From positions 36,020 through 100,019 of the forward strand of contig CAAGII010000189.1 of the NCBI GenBank assembly GCA_900769875.1: DNA of 64,000 bases, written 5' to 3'. The position numbers were made by a program, and so were the translations under genes. Shown here piece after piece: positions 18,908 to 27,462 of this stretch (its first letter is position 1; each line of letters begins with the position of its first letter). The notes beneath the pieces were generated by a model. That model did no database searches. It saw only the letters and a program-made list of their open reading frames with translations, and had not been told where the DNA came from. Source of the DNA: Clostridia bacterium (GTDB lineage Bacteria; Bacillota; Clostridia; Christensenellales; Aristaeellaceae).

Positions 18908-19837
18908 TCACCGCCGGTTCCGCAGAAGGTTGTCCACACCGTCGCGGATGGTGCCGCGCGCAATCAGCTGACGGAGCGCGTCAAACGCCTGCCGGTCAAG
19001 CTTGCCGCGCTGCACATCCTCCTCAAGGATGCCCAGCGCCCTCTCAAAGGAGAACGCGCCGCGATAGCAGCGGGAGGTGGTCAGCGCATCGAAGATATCC
19101 GCCACAGCCAGCACGCGGCTCTCCAGCGGGATGCTGTCGCCGCGTATGCCGTCAGGATAGCCGGACCCGTCCAGCTTTTCGTGGTGCCAGCGGGCGATGT
19201 TGGCCGCATCCTCCGGCAGATGCTTGCGCAGCATCTCCCACGAATAGACGGGGTGCAGCTTGATATGCGCAAACTCCTCATCCGTCAGTTTGCCCGGCTT
19301 GTTAAGAATCGCGGGATCAAGCCGCGCCTTGCCAACGTCGTGAAAGCCGGAGGCCAGACGCAGGTTGGCCGTCATGCGGTCGGGCGCGAGCAGCTGCATG
19401 ATGAGCAGGGTATAGCGGCTCACCCTGTAGTTATGCCCGGCGACATAGGCGTCGTTCTTTTCCGCAAGCTCCAGCGCGTCGGACAGCTCGGTTTGCGACA
19501 CATCCAGATTGCCGCCGTCACTCGCCACACAGATGACGTTGCTGTCCTCGCGCGCCCATACGGAGAAGTTGTGTTTGGGATGCACCACCACGCTGTTTCC
19601 GGATGATATCACCTGCCGCTCGTCCACCTCGCAGATTTCGATAGCACCCTCCAGCACAATGTACATCACGGACGGATCGGTGAGGAAATCCTCCGGGCCC
19701 GCGAAGGTCATGTTCAGGCACGCTCCGTTTTTCATGTGATAGAGCACGGACTCCATGTGCGGATTGTCGTTGAGAATCCGCGCGGCAGTGGCTTCACTGC
19801 GGAGCGTGTCTCCAAAGGCGGTGACGGTGAATATCAT
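18908..19837 (-). CDS. HD-GYP phosphodiesterase-like protein with N-terminal cupin-like domain
   Basis: A 309-residue protein. Residues about 28-110 resemble a small cupin/cyclic-nucleotide-type beta-barrel (VLYHMKNGACLNM, VVHPKHNFSVWA), possibly a sensor. Residues about 130-300 form an HD-GYP domain: GFHDVGK with H166/D167, ARWHHEKLDGSGYPDG at 216-230 containing the GYP triad, and AVADIFDALTT. HD-GYP proteins commonly hydrolyse cyclic di-GMP to GMP. No GGDEF or EAL gene is in the window, so the ligand is uncertain. The start at 19837 has AGGAGG upstream. Confidence 0.88.
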   Translation of the reverse strand: MIFTVTAFGDTLRSEATAARILNDNPHMESVLYHMKNGACLNMTFAGPEDFLTDPSVMYIVLEGAIEICEVDERQVISSGNSVVVHPKHNFSVWAREDSNVICVASDGGNLDVSQTELSDALELAEKNDAYVAGHNYRVSRYTLLIMQLLAPDRMTANLRLASGFHDVGKARLDPAILNKPGKLTDEEFAHIKLHPVYSWEMLRKHLPEDAANIARWHHEKLDGSGYPDGIRGDSIPLESRVLAVADIFDALTTSRCYRGAFSFERALGILEEDVQRGKLDRQAFDALRQLIARGTIRDGVDNLLRNRR

Positions 19838-19880
19838 GCGTAGACATCCTCCTGCCCTGTCGGGTTTGGATTGCGTATGT

Positions 19881-19909
19881 ATTATATCAGCATCCGGCGC
19901 GCTTGGCAA
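19881..19909 (-). promoter_or_regulatory. Promoter of the HD-GYP gene
   Basis: On the minus strand, TTGCCA (19909-19904), 17 bases, then TATAAT (19886-19881). Confidence 0.75.
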
Positions 19910-19944
19910 TAGCCGGCACGCTTCGTGAAAATGTGCGCGCCCCA

Positions 19945-19973
19945 TTGCAAAAGCCGCCCTTTCGGCGTATGAT
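19945..19973 (+). promoter_or_regulatory. Promoter of the serine hydrolase gene
   Basis: TTGCAA (19945-19950), 17 bases, then TATGAT (19968-19973), 45 bases before the start. It points away from the HD-GYP promoter. Confidence 0.7.
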
Positions 19974-20018
19974 AGAGACAGAAAAAACCGGACGCGGGTC
20001 CGTACAGGAGGGAACACA

Positions 20019-21176
20019 ATGACCCTGCAGCAACAGGTACGCGGCGTGCTGGAGCGCGCTGTGCAAAACCATGAGATTGCGGGCGCAAGCGTGCTTGTGC
20101 GCCAGCATGGCAAGGAGCTGCTGTTTGAGACGGCGGGCTATGCGGATGTAGCCGCGGGCAAGCCGATCCGCCGCGACAGCATATTCAGGCTGTACAGCCA
20201 GTCCAAGCCGATCACGGCGGCGGCGGTGATGCTTCTTGAGCAGCGTGGGCTGATCGACCTGACCGAGGGTGTGGACAGGTATCTTCCCGGCTTTGCGCAT
20301 CCGATGATGTTTACCCCCGAGGGCGTGAAGAGCGCGCCCCGCGCGCCGTGGATCTATGAGCTGCTGGCCATGACGGCAGGCTGCAGCTATCCCGATATCG
20401 ACGGCGCGGGTCAGCATGCCGCACGCGTGTTTGAGGAGGATCACAGGCTGATTGAGCAGGGCGGCGGCATGACCACGCAGGAGCTGTGCAACCGTCTGGG
20501 CGCGTGCCCGCTGGCGTTTGCGCCGGGCAAGCAGTTCCGCTATTCGACCTGCGCGGATATTCTGGGCGCGGTGGTCGAGGTGGTCAGCGGAAAATCCTAC
20601 GGCGATTTCCTTCGCGAGGAGCTGTTTGAGCCGCTGGGCATGAAGGACACCGCCTTCTGGGTGCCGGAGGAGAAGCGCGAGCGACTGGTAACCTGCTATG
20701 AGCGCGTACCGGGCGATGTGAAGCCGTGGCAGGGGCTGCATCTGGCGGTGGGCGATTACACGCGCCAGCCCGCGTTTGAATCAGGCGGCGCGGGGCTTGT
20801 TTCCACGCTGGATGATTACGCGGCCTTTGCGCAGATGCTGCTTGGCGGCGGCGTGTACAACGGACGCCGGATTCTGAGCGAAACGGCGGTGGATTCCATG
20901 ACCCGCGCGCAGGTGGACGATGGCTTCGCGGGCACATGGGAGCATCTGCGCGGCTACGGCTATGGCAGGCTGATGCGCATCTGCACCGACCCGGGCAAGG
21001 TCACGGGCTTTGCACGGCTTGGCGAATATGGCTGGGACGGCTGGCTGGGCACCTATTTTGCCAACATCCCCAGCAACGATATGACCATTCTCTTCATGAC
21101 CAACGCCAAGGACAGCGGCACGCTCCCGGTCACGCGCAAGGTGCGCAACGTGGTGCTGGGCGGCGTCTGCGACTGA
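20019..21176 (+). CDS. Class C beta-lactamase-like serine hydrolase
   Basis: A 385-residue protein of the beta-lactamase/esterase/D-alanyl carboxypeptidase fold. The nucleophile motif SxxK is S60-QS-K63 in LYSQSKPITAAAVMLLEQ. A Y-S motif lies in FRYSTCADILGAVVE, and the C-terminal KTG box is replaced by a G-rich GEYGWDGWLGTYF region, as in esterase-like members. It has no signal peptide, so it is probably a cytosolic esterase or peptidase rather than a drug-resistance enzyme. GGAGG precedes the ATG. Monocistronic. Confidence 0.85.
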   Translation: MTLQQQVRGVLERAVQNHEIAGASVLVRQHGKELLFETAGYADVAAGKPIRRDSIFRLYSQSKPITAAAVMLLEQRGLIDLTEGVDRYLPGFAHPMMFTPEGVKSAPRAPWIYELLAMTAGCSYPDIDGAGQHAARVFEEDHRLIEQGGGMTTQELCNRLGACPLAFAPGKQFRYSTCADILGAVVEVVSGKSYGDFLREELFEPLGMKDTAFWVPEEKRERLVTCYERVPGDVKPWQGLHLAVGDYTRQPAFESGGAGLVSTLDDYAAFAQMLLGGGVYNGRRILSETAVDSMTRAQVDDGFAGTWEHLRGYGYGRLMRICTDPGKVTGFARLGEYGWDGWLGTYFANIPSNDMTILFMTNAKDSGTLPVTRKVRNVVLGGVCD

Positions 21177-21270
21177 CGGGCGGGAGATTCCATCTCTCAC
21201 AAAGCACCGAGTCCCATTCTGATCCGCCCTTGCCTGGTAGACACATCAAATCACCAAAGATTGTTTTGCG

Positions 21271-21301
21271 GCGCCTTGCTCACTCGGGCAGGGTGCTTTT
21301 T
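21271..21301 (+). terminator. Terminator of the serine hydrolase gene
   Basis: GCGCCTTGC and GCAGGGTGC (with two G-U pairs) form a 9-bp stem followed by TTTTT. Confidence 0.75.
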
Positions 21302-21307
21302 GTACTG

Positions 21308-21338
21308 CAAAAGGAGCTGGCGCAAACGCGTCAGCTCC
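21308..21338 (-). terminator. Terminator of the sugar ABC operon
   Basis: On the minus strand, GGAGCTG and CAGCTCC enclose an inner GCG/CGC pair and are followed by a TTTT run. It lies about 40 bases after the last permease stop. Confidence 0.75.
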
Positions 21339-21376
21339 CGGCAGGTACGCCATATCGGCCAAAGCCGGTGTCCGGA

Positions 21377-22870
21377 TTACTCCTTCACGCCGCCAACGGC
21401 CACGCCGGCGATAATGTACTTGCTCAGCGCGAAGTACACGATAATCAGCGGCAGCGCGGTCAGGGACAGGCCCAGATAGATGGAGCCGAACTCAGTGCGG
21501 TAGATATCGCCGCGCAGCTCCTTGACCATCATGGGCAGGGTCTTCATCTCGGGGTTGGAGAGCAGCATCAGGGGCGTGAGGTAGTTGTTCCAGCTCGCGA
21601 TCACAGCCATGATGCCCATGGTCGCCATCGCGGGCACCATGATGGGCATGATGATGGTGTTGTAGATGCGGAACTCACCCGCGCCGTCGATACGGGCGGC
21701 TTCCACCAGCGAAATCTGGAAGTTGGCCTCCAGATACTGCTTGAAGAAGAACACCGTGCTCGCCGCGGCGATGGAGGGGATGATCAGCGGCCAGTAGCTG
21801 TTGATCCAGTTGATGCGGTACATGAACATGTAGAAGCCGGTCGCCGTCACCTGTCCGGGAATCATGATGATGGCCAGGATGATGGCATAGAGCTGCTTCG
21901 CGCCCTTGAACTTGTACACGGTCAGGCCGTACGCGGTCAGCGCGGAGAAGTACACGCTCAGCAGTGTCGCGGAGAAGGAAATGATGGCGCTGTTCTTGAA
22001 GCCGATCCAGATGTTGAAGTTCTTCTTGGTCAGGATGCTCCAGTTATTCGCCAGATACGAGGAGGGCAGCAGGGACACGCCGGACTGGATTTCCACCGTG
22101 GAGCGGGTCGCGTTGACGATCATGATCCAGAAGGGCAGAATGGAGAGGATGCTCAGCAGCGTGCAGAGGATGTAGATCATGGTGCGCTTGGTGTTTTCCA
22201 TCACGCCGATGTTGAGGAACATGGCGGCAAGCGGGCACACAAGCAGCACGGCGGCCAGCGGCCAGTGCACGATGGGGTTGGAGTAGGGCAGCTTGATGGG
22301 GAACGCGTTCAGGCGCAGCACCACATAGGCCAGCACCACAAAGGCGAGCAGATTGGCAAGCCCCGCAAAGGTGAAGAACTTGCTGACCACCTTGTTCCCG
22401 CCCAGGCAGATCAGCACGATGCCCAGCACAAGCAGCGCCGCGGCAGCATAGATCGCGCCGTGGTAGAGGCCCAGCATACCGTCGGCAGGATAGATCTTGT
22501 AGAAGTTGATCACTTCCATGTCGAGGCTCAGCTCATCGCCGATGGGCAGTCTGCCAGGCAGCAGGCTGTAGCTCAGGCCGCTCTGCGCGGCGTTCTGGGC
22601 AGCCTCTGCCTGCTTGGCGAGCAGGTCGTCAAGCTTGGCCTGCTCCTTGGCAATCTTGTCCTTCTGTTTTTTGAGGGTGGCTTCGTCCTTGCCGGACTTG
22701 GTGTCGCGCTCCAGCTTGGCCTGCGCGCTCTGCACGCGCTCCGACTGCTTGGTGATGTCGGCCGCGAGCGCGTCAGCGGACTGGTCATCGAAGTGCGCAA
22801 TGGGCAGGAACATGCATACAAGGGTGATCAGCAGCAGCACGATCACTGCGATACGGCGGCTGTTTTTCAT
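21377..22870 (-). CDS. Sugar ABC transporter permease (MalG-type) with fused N-terminal extension
   Basis: A 497-residue protein, far longer than the usual ~280. The permease proper starts near residue 228 (ENTKRTMIYILCTLLS) and has six membrane segments and the EAA loop EAARIDGAGEFRIYNTIIMP that docks the ATPase. The extra part has one membrane helix (8-25), a charged coiled coil (about 30-95, rich in K, E, Q and A) that would lie outside, and three more hydrophobic segments (about 135-157, 163-186, 202-222). Its ATG overlaps the upstream permease stop by ATGA. The extension may contact the binding protein or wall; this is inference. Confidence 0.9.
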   Translation of the reverse strand: MKNSRRIAVIVLLLITLVCMFLPIAHFDDQSADALAADITKQSERVQSAQAKLERDTKSGKDEATLKKQKDKIAKEQAKLDDLLAKQAEAAQNAAQSGLSYSLLPGRLPIGDELSLDMEVINFYKIYPADGMLGLYHGAIYAAAALLVLGIVLICLGGNKVVSKFFTFAGLANLLAFVVLAYVVLRLNAFPIKLPYSNPIVHWPLAAVLLVCPLAAMFLNIGVMENTKRTMIYILCTLLSILSILPFWIMIVNATRSTVEIQSGVSLLPSSYLANNWSILTKKNFNIWIGFKNSAIISFSATLLSVYFSALTAYGLTVYKFKGAKQLYAIILAIIMIPGQVTATGFYMFMYRINWINSYWPLIIPSIAAASTVFFFKQYLEANFQISLVEAARIDGAGEFRIYNTIIMPIMVPAMATMGIMAVIASWNNYLTPLMLLSNPEMKTLPMMVKELRGDIYRTEFGSIYLGLSLTALPLIIVYFALSKYIIAGVAVGGVKE

Positions 22871-23844
22871 TTGCTCGCCCCCTTCTTCTTGGCAGGCACA
22901 TCGCGGTCCTTGAGCAGCGCGGAAAGGATCAGCGAGCAGATCACAATGATGCCAAACAGAATCACCGACGCCGCGCTGGCGTAGTTGAAGTTGTACGAGC
23001 CGGTGAAGCCCTGATTGTAGATAAAGCGGGCCACGGTATTGGTGGTGTTGTTGGGATCGCCCTGCGTCATCAGGTGCGGAATATCGAACATGGTCAAGCC
23101 GCCGACGAGGGAGGTGACCAGATTATACAAAAGGATGGGCTTGATGAGCGGCAGCGTGATCTTCCAGAAGATCTGACGGGAGGTGCAGCCGTCCACCAGA
23201 CCGGCCTCAAACAGGGCAGGATTGATGCCCATGATGCCGGCGATCATCACGATCATGGTATTGCCGTACCACATCCACCACTGGATGAAGGAAATCAGTC
23301 CGCGGGACAGGGACGTCGTACGGAAGAAGTTGATCGGCTCGCGCAGGAGACCCACCTGCTGCAGCAGCGTGTTGACCGGCGCGATGGGATAATTGAACAG
23401 CGAGAAGAACAGCATGGCGATGGTCGCCGCTGTGATGATGTTGGGCATGAAGATGAGCACCTTGAAGGCGCCCTGCCCGCGCAGATGGATGCGGGAGTTG
23501 GTGAACCAGCTGGCCAGAATCAGCGCCATGCCAATCTGCGGCACAAAGTTGAACAGCCACATGATGACGGTGTTGCCCAAGGAGCTCCAGAACGGGCCAA
23601 AGATCGAACTGGAAGGGTCGAAGAACAGCTTGAAGTTTTCAAAGCCGGTGACAACGCTATTATTGATCTTCTGCCAGCCGATAGCGTCGGAGAACGCGGT
23701 ACGGAAGGTGAAGAAGATGGGATACAGCTGGAATACGAGGAATACGATGAAGAACGGTGCTACAAACAGGTAGCCGTAGTGATCATAGCTGATGCTCTTA
23801 CGCTTTTTCGGCTCTGGCGTGGGCACCTGATTGACCTTTTGCAT
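22867..23844 (-). CDS. Sugar ABC transporter permease (MalF-type)
   Basis: A 325-residue inner-membrane permease of the CUT1 carbohydrate importer class. About six membrane helices follow a short basic N-terminus (PKKRKSISYDHYGYLFV). The EAA loop reads EAGLVDGCTSRQIFWKITLP. It pairs with the MalG-type permease immediately downstream. No ATPase gene is present; in Firmicutes such importers usually borrow a shared MsmX-type ATPase. The end is basic (DRDVPAKKKGASK). Confidence 0.92.
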   Translation of the reverse strand: MQKVNQVPTPEPKKRKSISYDHYGYLFVAPFFIVFLVFQLYPIFFTFRTAFSDAIGWQKINNSVVTGFENFKLFFDPSSSIFGPFWSSLGNTVIMWLFNFVPQIGMALILASWFTNSRIHLRGQGAFKVLIFMPNIITAATIAMLFFSLFNYPIAPVNTLLQQVGLLREPINFFRTTSLSRGLISFIQWWMWYGNTMIVMIAGIMGINPALFEAGLVDGCTSRQIFWKITLPLIKPILLYNLVTSLVGGLTMFDIPHLMTQGDPNNTTNTVARFIYNQGFTGSYNFNYASAASVILFGIIVICSLILSALLKDRDVPAKKKGASK

Positions 23845-23922
23845 ACCTCCACCCCTTTACGTTGATGATTGCACCCCGCGCCGGGGTGTACGGATGCTGC
23901 CTGACCGGTACCAATACGAGAA

Positions 23923-23958
23923 GGGGCTGCCTGCCGCATCCGTGCGACGGGCAGCCCC
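23923..23958 (-). other. Intercistronic stem-loop between binding protein and permeases
   Basis: GGGGCTGCC and GGCAGCCCC form a strong stem 22 bases after the binding-protein stop, without a T-run. In sugar ABC operons such structures commonly protect the upstream mRNA and keep the binding protein more abundant than the permeases. Confidence 0.65.
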
Positions 23959-23980
23959 AGGAGTTACTTACAGGAAACGA

Positions 23981-25276
23981 TTACTCAACCACGATGTTGG
24001 TGAAGGCAGCAGCCACTTCCGCCTTGAAGTCGGCGATCGCGGTGTCCAGATCCTTCTCACCCTTGATGTAGGGCTGCACGCAGTGCTTGTCCCACAGGTT
24101 GTTGATGGTCTCGTCGTAGTCAGTCATGATCGCGCCGTTGGCCAGGTTGGCAGCCTCGGCGAAGATGGTGTAGTGATCCTGACCGCCCAGCAGGTCGTTC
24201 GGGAAGCCGCCCTCGGCCACGATCTTGTCCACAACCGCGTTGTTGGACACGAAGTCGCCGGAAGTCTTGGCATAGTTGTACAGGAAGTCAGCGTCCAGGG
24301 TGAAGAAGCGGATGAATTCCTTGATGGCAGCCTTCTTGGCGTCGTCAGCAGCAGCGACCTTGGCAGCGTTGGCTCCAACCCAGGTGCCGCCCCAGGAGTA
24401 ACCGACGGGGCCGGCGACCATGCGCCAGTCGCCATAGGAGTCGCCGCAGTTGGGCTTCAGGGTGTAGTGCAGGCCCCAGGTGGGCAGCAGGTAGCACAGC
24501 ACGTTCTCCTTCATGCCGGCGAACCAGGTCTCGCTCCAAGCGGAGCCCTTCGCGTAGAGGTTGTCCTCCTCAGCGATCTTCAGCATGTCCAGATAGTCGT
24601 ACAGCACGTCGTCGATCACGAGCTTGCCGTCCACGACCCAGCCCTGGGAACGGTTGTACTGATAAGCGTTCCAGATGTCGCCGGTAGCGCAGAACATCTT
24701 CACAGCGCCCTCGGAAGCCTCGTTCAGCTCAGCGGCGGTCTCCATGAAGGTATCCCAGTCAGCAACCTTGGCCTGGAACTCTTCGGGAGTGGTCACGCCC
24801 AGATACTTCTCGGCGTAGGAGGCGCGATACATCAGAGCGCCGGGGGTGGACTGCCAGGCCAGGCCCTTCTGGGCGCCAGTGGCGTTGTCCTGACCGATCT
24901 GCAGCATCACGGGGATGCAGGTGGCGAAGTCGTCAGCGGTGAAGCCAACGTCCAGCAGATCAGCGGTCCAGGGGCTGTTGGTGTACTTCTTCACGAAAGC
25001 GGCTTCCAGCGTGAAGATGTCGGGAGCCTCATCGCTTTCGGGCGCGACAGCCATCAGGTTGTCCACCTTGGAGGTGTACTCACCGCCGTCGGTGGGATAC
25101 AGGGTGTACTTCACTTCCACATTGGGATGAGTGGGCAGGTAGTAGTCGTTGATCATGCCCTGCAGCTCGTCGGTGAAGGACCAGACGTTCAGCACGATCT
25201 TCTCCTCGGCGGTGGCGAAGCTCATGCAGCCCATCAGCAGCATAGCGGCCAGAACCAGTGCGAGAACCTTTTTCAT
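23981..25276 (-). CDS. Sugar ABC transporter substrate-binding lipoprotein
   Basis: A 431-residue extracytoplasmic binding protein of the CUT1 type. The signal region MKKVLALVLAAMLLMGC ends in a lipobox-like LMGC, making C17 the likely lipid anchor. The mature protein starts EEKIVLNVWSFTDELQGM, the usual first strand of sugar-binding proteins, and is rich in aromatic residues (WSETW, YSWGGTW) suited to sugar stacking. It is the first gene of the operon and has its own promoter with two palindromic sites upstream. The sugar is not predictable; the closest enzyme genes (GH3, araD-type) are in separate operons. Confidence 0.92.
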   Translation of the reverse strand: MKKVLALVLAAMLLMGCMSFATAEEKIVLNVWSFTDELQGMINDYYLPTHPNVEVKYTLYPTDGGEYTSKVDNLMAVAPESDEAPDIFTLEAAFVKKYTNSPWTADLLDVGFTADDFATCIPVMLQIGQDNATGAQKGLAWQSTPGALMYRASYAEKYLGVTTPEEFQAKVADWDTFMETAAELNEASEGAVKMFCATGDIWNAYQYNRSQGWVVDGKLVIDDVLYDYLDMLKIAEEDNLYAKGSAWSETWFAGMKENVLCYLLPTWGLHYTLKPNCGDSYGDWRMVAGPVGYSWGGTWVGANAAKVAAADDAKKAAIKEFIRFFTLDADFLYNYAKTSGDFVSNNAVVDKIVAEGGFPNDLLGGQDHYTIFAEAANLANGAIMTDYDETINNLWDKHCVQPYIKGEKDLDTAIADFKAEVAAAFTNIVVE

Positions 25277-25394
25277 GATGAGGTTCCTCCTTTTTATTCT
25301 GCGGATACCCGCATTTTTCTATAACAGCGACGTATCGCTGCTATCGAACAGAGTGTCTGAAACCCGGAAAAACCGCATTTCAGCTGTTGGAAGA

Positions 25395-25423
25395 AATATA
25401 GCACAATCCGTTCCAAAAGTCCA
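25395..25423 (-). promoter_or_regulatory. Promoter of the sugar ABC operon
   Basis: On the minus strand, TGGACT (25423-25418), 17 bases, then TATATT (25400-25395). The weak -35 is consistent with an activated or regulated promoter. The leader is about 110 bases. Confidence 0.65.
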
Positions 25424-25426
25424 CAC

Positions 25427-25451
25427 TTTTTCACAAATTCCTTGTGAAAAA
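25427..25451. promoter_or_regulatory. Inverted repeat abutting the ABC operon -35 box
   Basis: TTTTTCACAA and TTGTGAAAAA are perfect 10-base arms around ATTCC. It lies a few bases upstream of the -35 element, a classic position for an activator or a catabolite regulator. The TTGTGA half-site recalls Crp-like boxes, but no Crp gene is in view. Confidence 0.6.
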
Positions 25452-25453
25452 AA

Positions 25454-25468
25454 CGTTTTCGTAAAACG
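25454..25468. promoter_or_regulatory. LacI-type operator candidate of the ABC operon
   Basis: CGTTTT and AAAACG flank a central CGT. The core TTTCGTAAA also occurs in the palindrome at 55805-55817 in the LacI gene promoter. Confidence 0.5.
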
Positions 25469-25535
25469 GATATTTATTTCCAATTTTCGACAATTTATAA
25501 TGTAATTATCATATTTAGAGAATGATGGCAGACGC

Positions 25536-25564
25536 TTGCGCGTCCCGCTCGGCTATGCTATGAT
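25536..25564 (+). promoter_or_regulatory. Promoter of the HAD hydrolase gene
   Basis: TTGCGC (25536-25541), 17 bases, then TATGAT (25559-25564). Confidence 0.6.
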
Positions 25565-25597
25565 GTGGGTGGAAAAAACATGCAGGAGGAGCGGCGC

Positions 25598-26281
25598 ATG
25601 CGCTACCGGTATCTTTTGTGCGACAACGACAACACCCTAATGGATTTTGACGCGGCAGAGCGTGGCGCGCTGGAGCAGGCGGCGCGCATAATGGCGCTCC
25701 CCTTTGACGAGGACGTGCTGCGCCTCTACCACACGATCAACCGGGCGCAGTGGGCCGCCTATGAGCGCGGCGAAACCACGCAGGACAGGCTGAGGGTGGA
25801 GCGCTTCCGCCTGCTGCTCGGGGCGCTGGAGCTCGACGAGGCGCAGGCGCACGCGCTTGCGGACGCATTCGGTGAAGCGCTCGCGACCCGCGCCGATCTC
25901 ATGCCCGGCGCAATGGCGTTCATGGAGGCGGTTCACGTGCACATGAAGGTGGCGCTGGTCACCAACGGCCTGGGCGCCACGCAGCGCGGAAGGCTCAGGC
26001 GCTGCCCGTTCACGCCATATCTGGACGCGGTCATCATATCCGGCGAGACGGGCGTCAGCAAGCCCGATCCGCGCATGGCTTACCTCGCGCTGGAGGCGCT
26101 GGGCTGCGCCGATCCCCGCGAGGCGGTGCTGCTGGGCGACAGCGAAAGCTCCGACATTGCATGCGCCTGCGCGGCGGGCATCGACAGCATTCATCTGGCG
26201 ATGCGCTCCGCGCCCAGCGCCCGCGCAACGCGTGTGGCCTTCAGCCTTGAGGAGGCGCGCGAAATGCTTCTCAAGGAGTGA
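25598..26281 (+). CDS. HAD-family hydrolase (YjjG-like)
   Basis: A 227-residue haloacid-dehalogenase-fold phosphatase. Motif I is LLCDNDNTLMDFD with nucleophile D9 and D11, motif II VALVTNGLG, motif III lysine in GETGVSKPDPR, and motif IV LLGDSESSDIACA. The helical cap between motifs I and II fits the YjjG/YfnB subgroup, whose E. coli member is a pyrimidine 5'-nucleotidase. The ATG at 25598 follows AGGAGG by eight bases; ATGs at 25565 and 25580 lack a ribosome site. It heads a short run with the DUF5655 and GNAT genes. Confidence 0.88.
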   Translation: MRYRYLLCDNDNTLMDFDAAERGALEQAARIMALPFDEDVLRLYHTINRAQWAAYERGETTQDRLRVERFRLLLGALELDEAQAHALADAFGEALATRADLMPGAMAFMEAVHVHMKVALVTNGLGATQRGRLRRCPFTPYLDAVIISGETGVSKPDPRMAYLALEALGCADPREAVLLGDSESSDIACACAAGIDSIHLAMRSAPSARATRVAFSLEEAREMLLKE

Positions 26282-26353
26282 GGGCGTCTCAGTCCATCAT
26301 GATATGCAGTCGTGCTGCCAGATAAAACAGCCGGATGCGCGGAGGGTATGCCA

Positions 26354-26740
26354 ATGAATGCAGATGCGCAGGGCACCGTGTGGTTTCTGGCAAGGCGCGC
26401 GGAGCTGCTTCCCCTGTACGAAACGCTGATGGAAGCGCTGCTTCAGCGCTTCCCGGACACGGAGATCAAGGTGCATAACACGCAGATTTCGCTGTATCGC
26501 CGCCGCATGTACGGCTGCGTTTCGCTGCTGCGCCCGGGGAAAAAGGCAGAGCTTCCCGAACGCTATCTGGTGCTGACGCTGGGGCTTCCCGCGCCGCTTG
26601 AATCGCCTCGCGCGGCTGTGCAGACCGAGCCGTATCCGGGCAGGTGGACGGCGCATCTTGTCATCAGCGATGCGCAGCAGATCGATGATGAGCTGCTGCG
26701 CTGCGTCGCACGGGTATACGACTGGGCCATACGGAAATAA
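26354..26740 (+). CDS. DUF5655-like protein
   Basis: A 128-residue protein resembling the DUF5655 domain, found alone or after a zinc ribbon. Recognisable segments are LMEALLQRFPDTEIKVHNTQ, the aromatic CVSLLRP region, LVLTLGLPAPLESPR and the closing HLVISDAQQIDDELL. Function is unknown; no catalytic residues are obvious. I place the start at 26354 because GGAGGG is seven to eight bases upstream; two earlier in-frame ATGs are less well placed. 28 bases separate it from the GNAT gene. Confidence 0.75.
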   Translation: MNADAQGTVWFLARRAELLPLYETLMEALLQRFPDTEIKVHNTQISLYRRRMYGCVSLLRPGKKAELPERYLVLTLGLPAPLESPRAAVQTEPYPGRWTAHLVISDAQQIDDELLRCVARVYDWAIRK

Positions 26741-26768
26741 GCACGATCGCAAGCAGGAGGAAAACGCC

Positions 26769-27320
26769 ATGGATCGCATCATCACCACGGACAGGCTGCG
26801 CCTCAGACCAATCGAAGCGCGGGACGCGGAGGCCATTCACGCCTACGCGTGCGACCGGAGCATCACCATGATGATGTTCCTGCCCAATGAAACGCTGGAG
26901 GAAACCCGCCGCTTCGTGGAGACCGCGGTGCAGCAATGGACGCGCAGCGAGCCGGACGACCGCGAGTATGTGGTGGAATGGGACAGCCGCATCATCGGCG
27001 GCGTGAATCTTGTGCGCTGCGAGAGCACATCGGATTACGAGATCGGCTGGCTCATCCGCGCGGACTGCCGCGGACGGGGCTTTGCCACAGAGGCCGCCGC
27101 CGCGCTGATCGCCTGCGCGTTTGGCAGCTTGCGTGCCGAGCGGGTCATCGCCCACTGCGACGCGCGGAACGCGCCCTCCGAGCGGGTGATGCAAAAGCTC
27201 GGCATGCGCCTTGTAAGCCGCGACGGCACGCGCTGCTACCCCAAAACAGGCGTGACAGCCGGGGAATATATGTATGCCATCACACGCGCGGAATACGAGG
27301 CGCGCAACGCATCGGAATAA
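26769..27320 (+). CDS. GNAT acetyltransferase (RimJ/RimL type)
   Basis: A 183-residue N-acetyltransferase. TDRLRLRPIEARDAEAIH is the characteristic RimJ/RimL opening, EIGWLIRADCRGRGFATEAA carries the acetyl-CoA pyrophosphate loop (R-G-R-G-F-A), and CDARNAPSERVMQKLGM the usual C-terminal helix. Targets in this group include ribosomal-protein N-termini and small amines; substrate unknown. The ATG at 26769 follows AGGAGG; a longer frame overlapping the DUF5655 gene is rejected. Confidence 0.92.
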   Translation: MDRIITTDRLRLRPIEARDAEAIHAYACDRSITMMMFLPNETLEETRRFVETAVQQWTRSEPDDREYVVEWDSRIIGGVNLVRCESTSDYEIGWLIRADCRGRGFATEAAAALIACAFGSLRAERVIAHCDARNAPSERVMQKLGMRLVSRDGTRCYPKTGVTAGEYMYAITRAEYEARNASE

Positions 27321-27381
27321 AGGCCGAAGGTCTGCGCAGGGATGATGCGCTATATTATGAAGAAACGCGCCGCGCATATGG

Positions 27382-27418
27382 AAAAAGGAACGAACGCGAT
27401 GTTCTCCGCGTTCGTTCC
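27382..27418 (-). terminator. Terminator of the araD-type gene
   Basis: GGAACGAACGCG and CGCGTTCGTTCC form a perfect 12-bp stem followed by TTTTT on the minus strand. Without a T-run on the plus strand it may still slow transcription from the GNAT gene. Confidence 0.85.
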
Positions 27419-27462
27419 CAAATGATCGAACATGCGCTCACCGTTCCGGGAGGCCGCGCCGC

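Noticed and set aside
20019..21176. True beta-lactamase giving drug resistance.
   Set aside because: No signal peptide and no KTG box; it fits the broader esterase/peptidase group.
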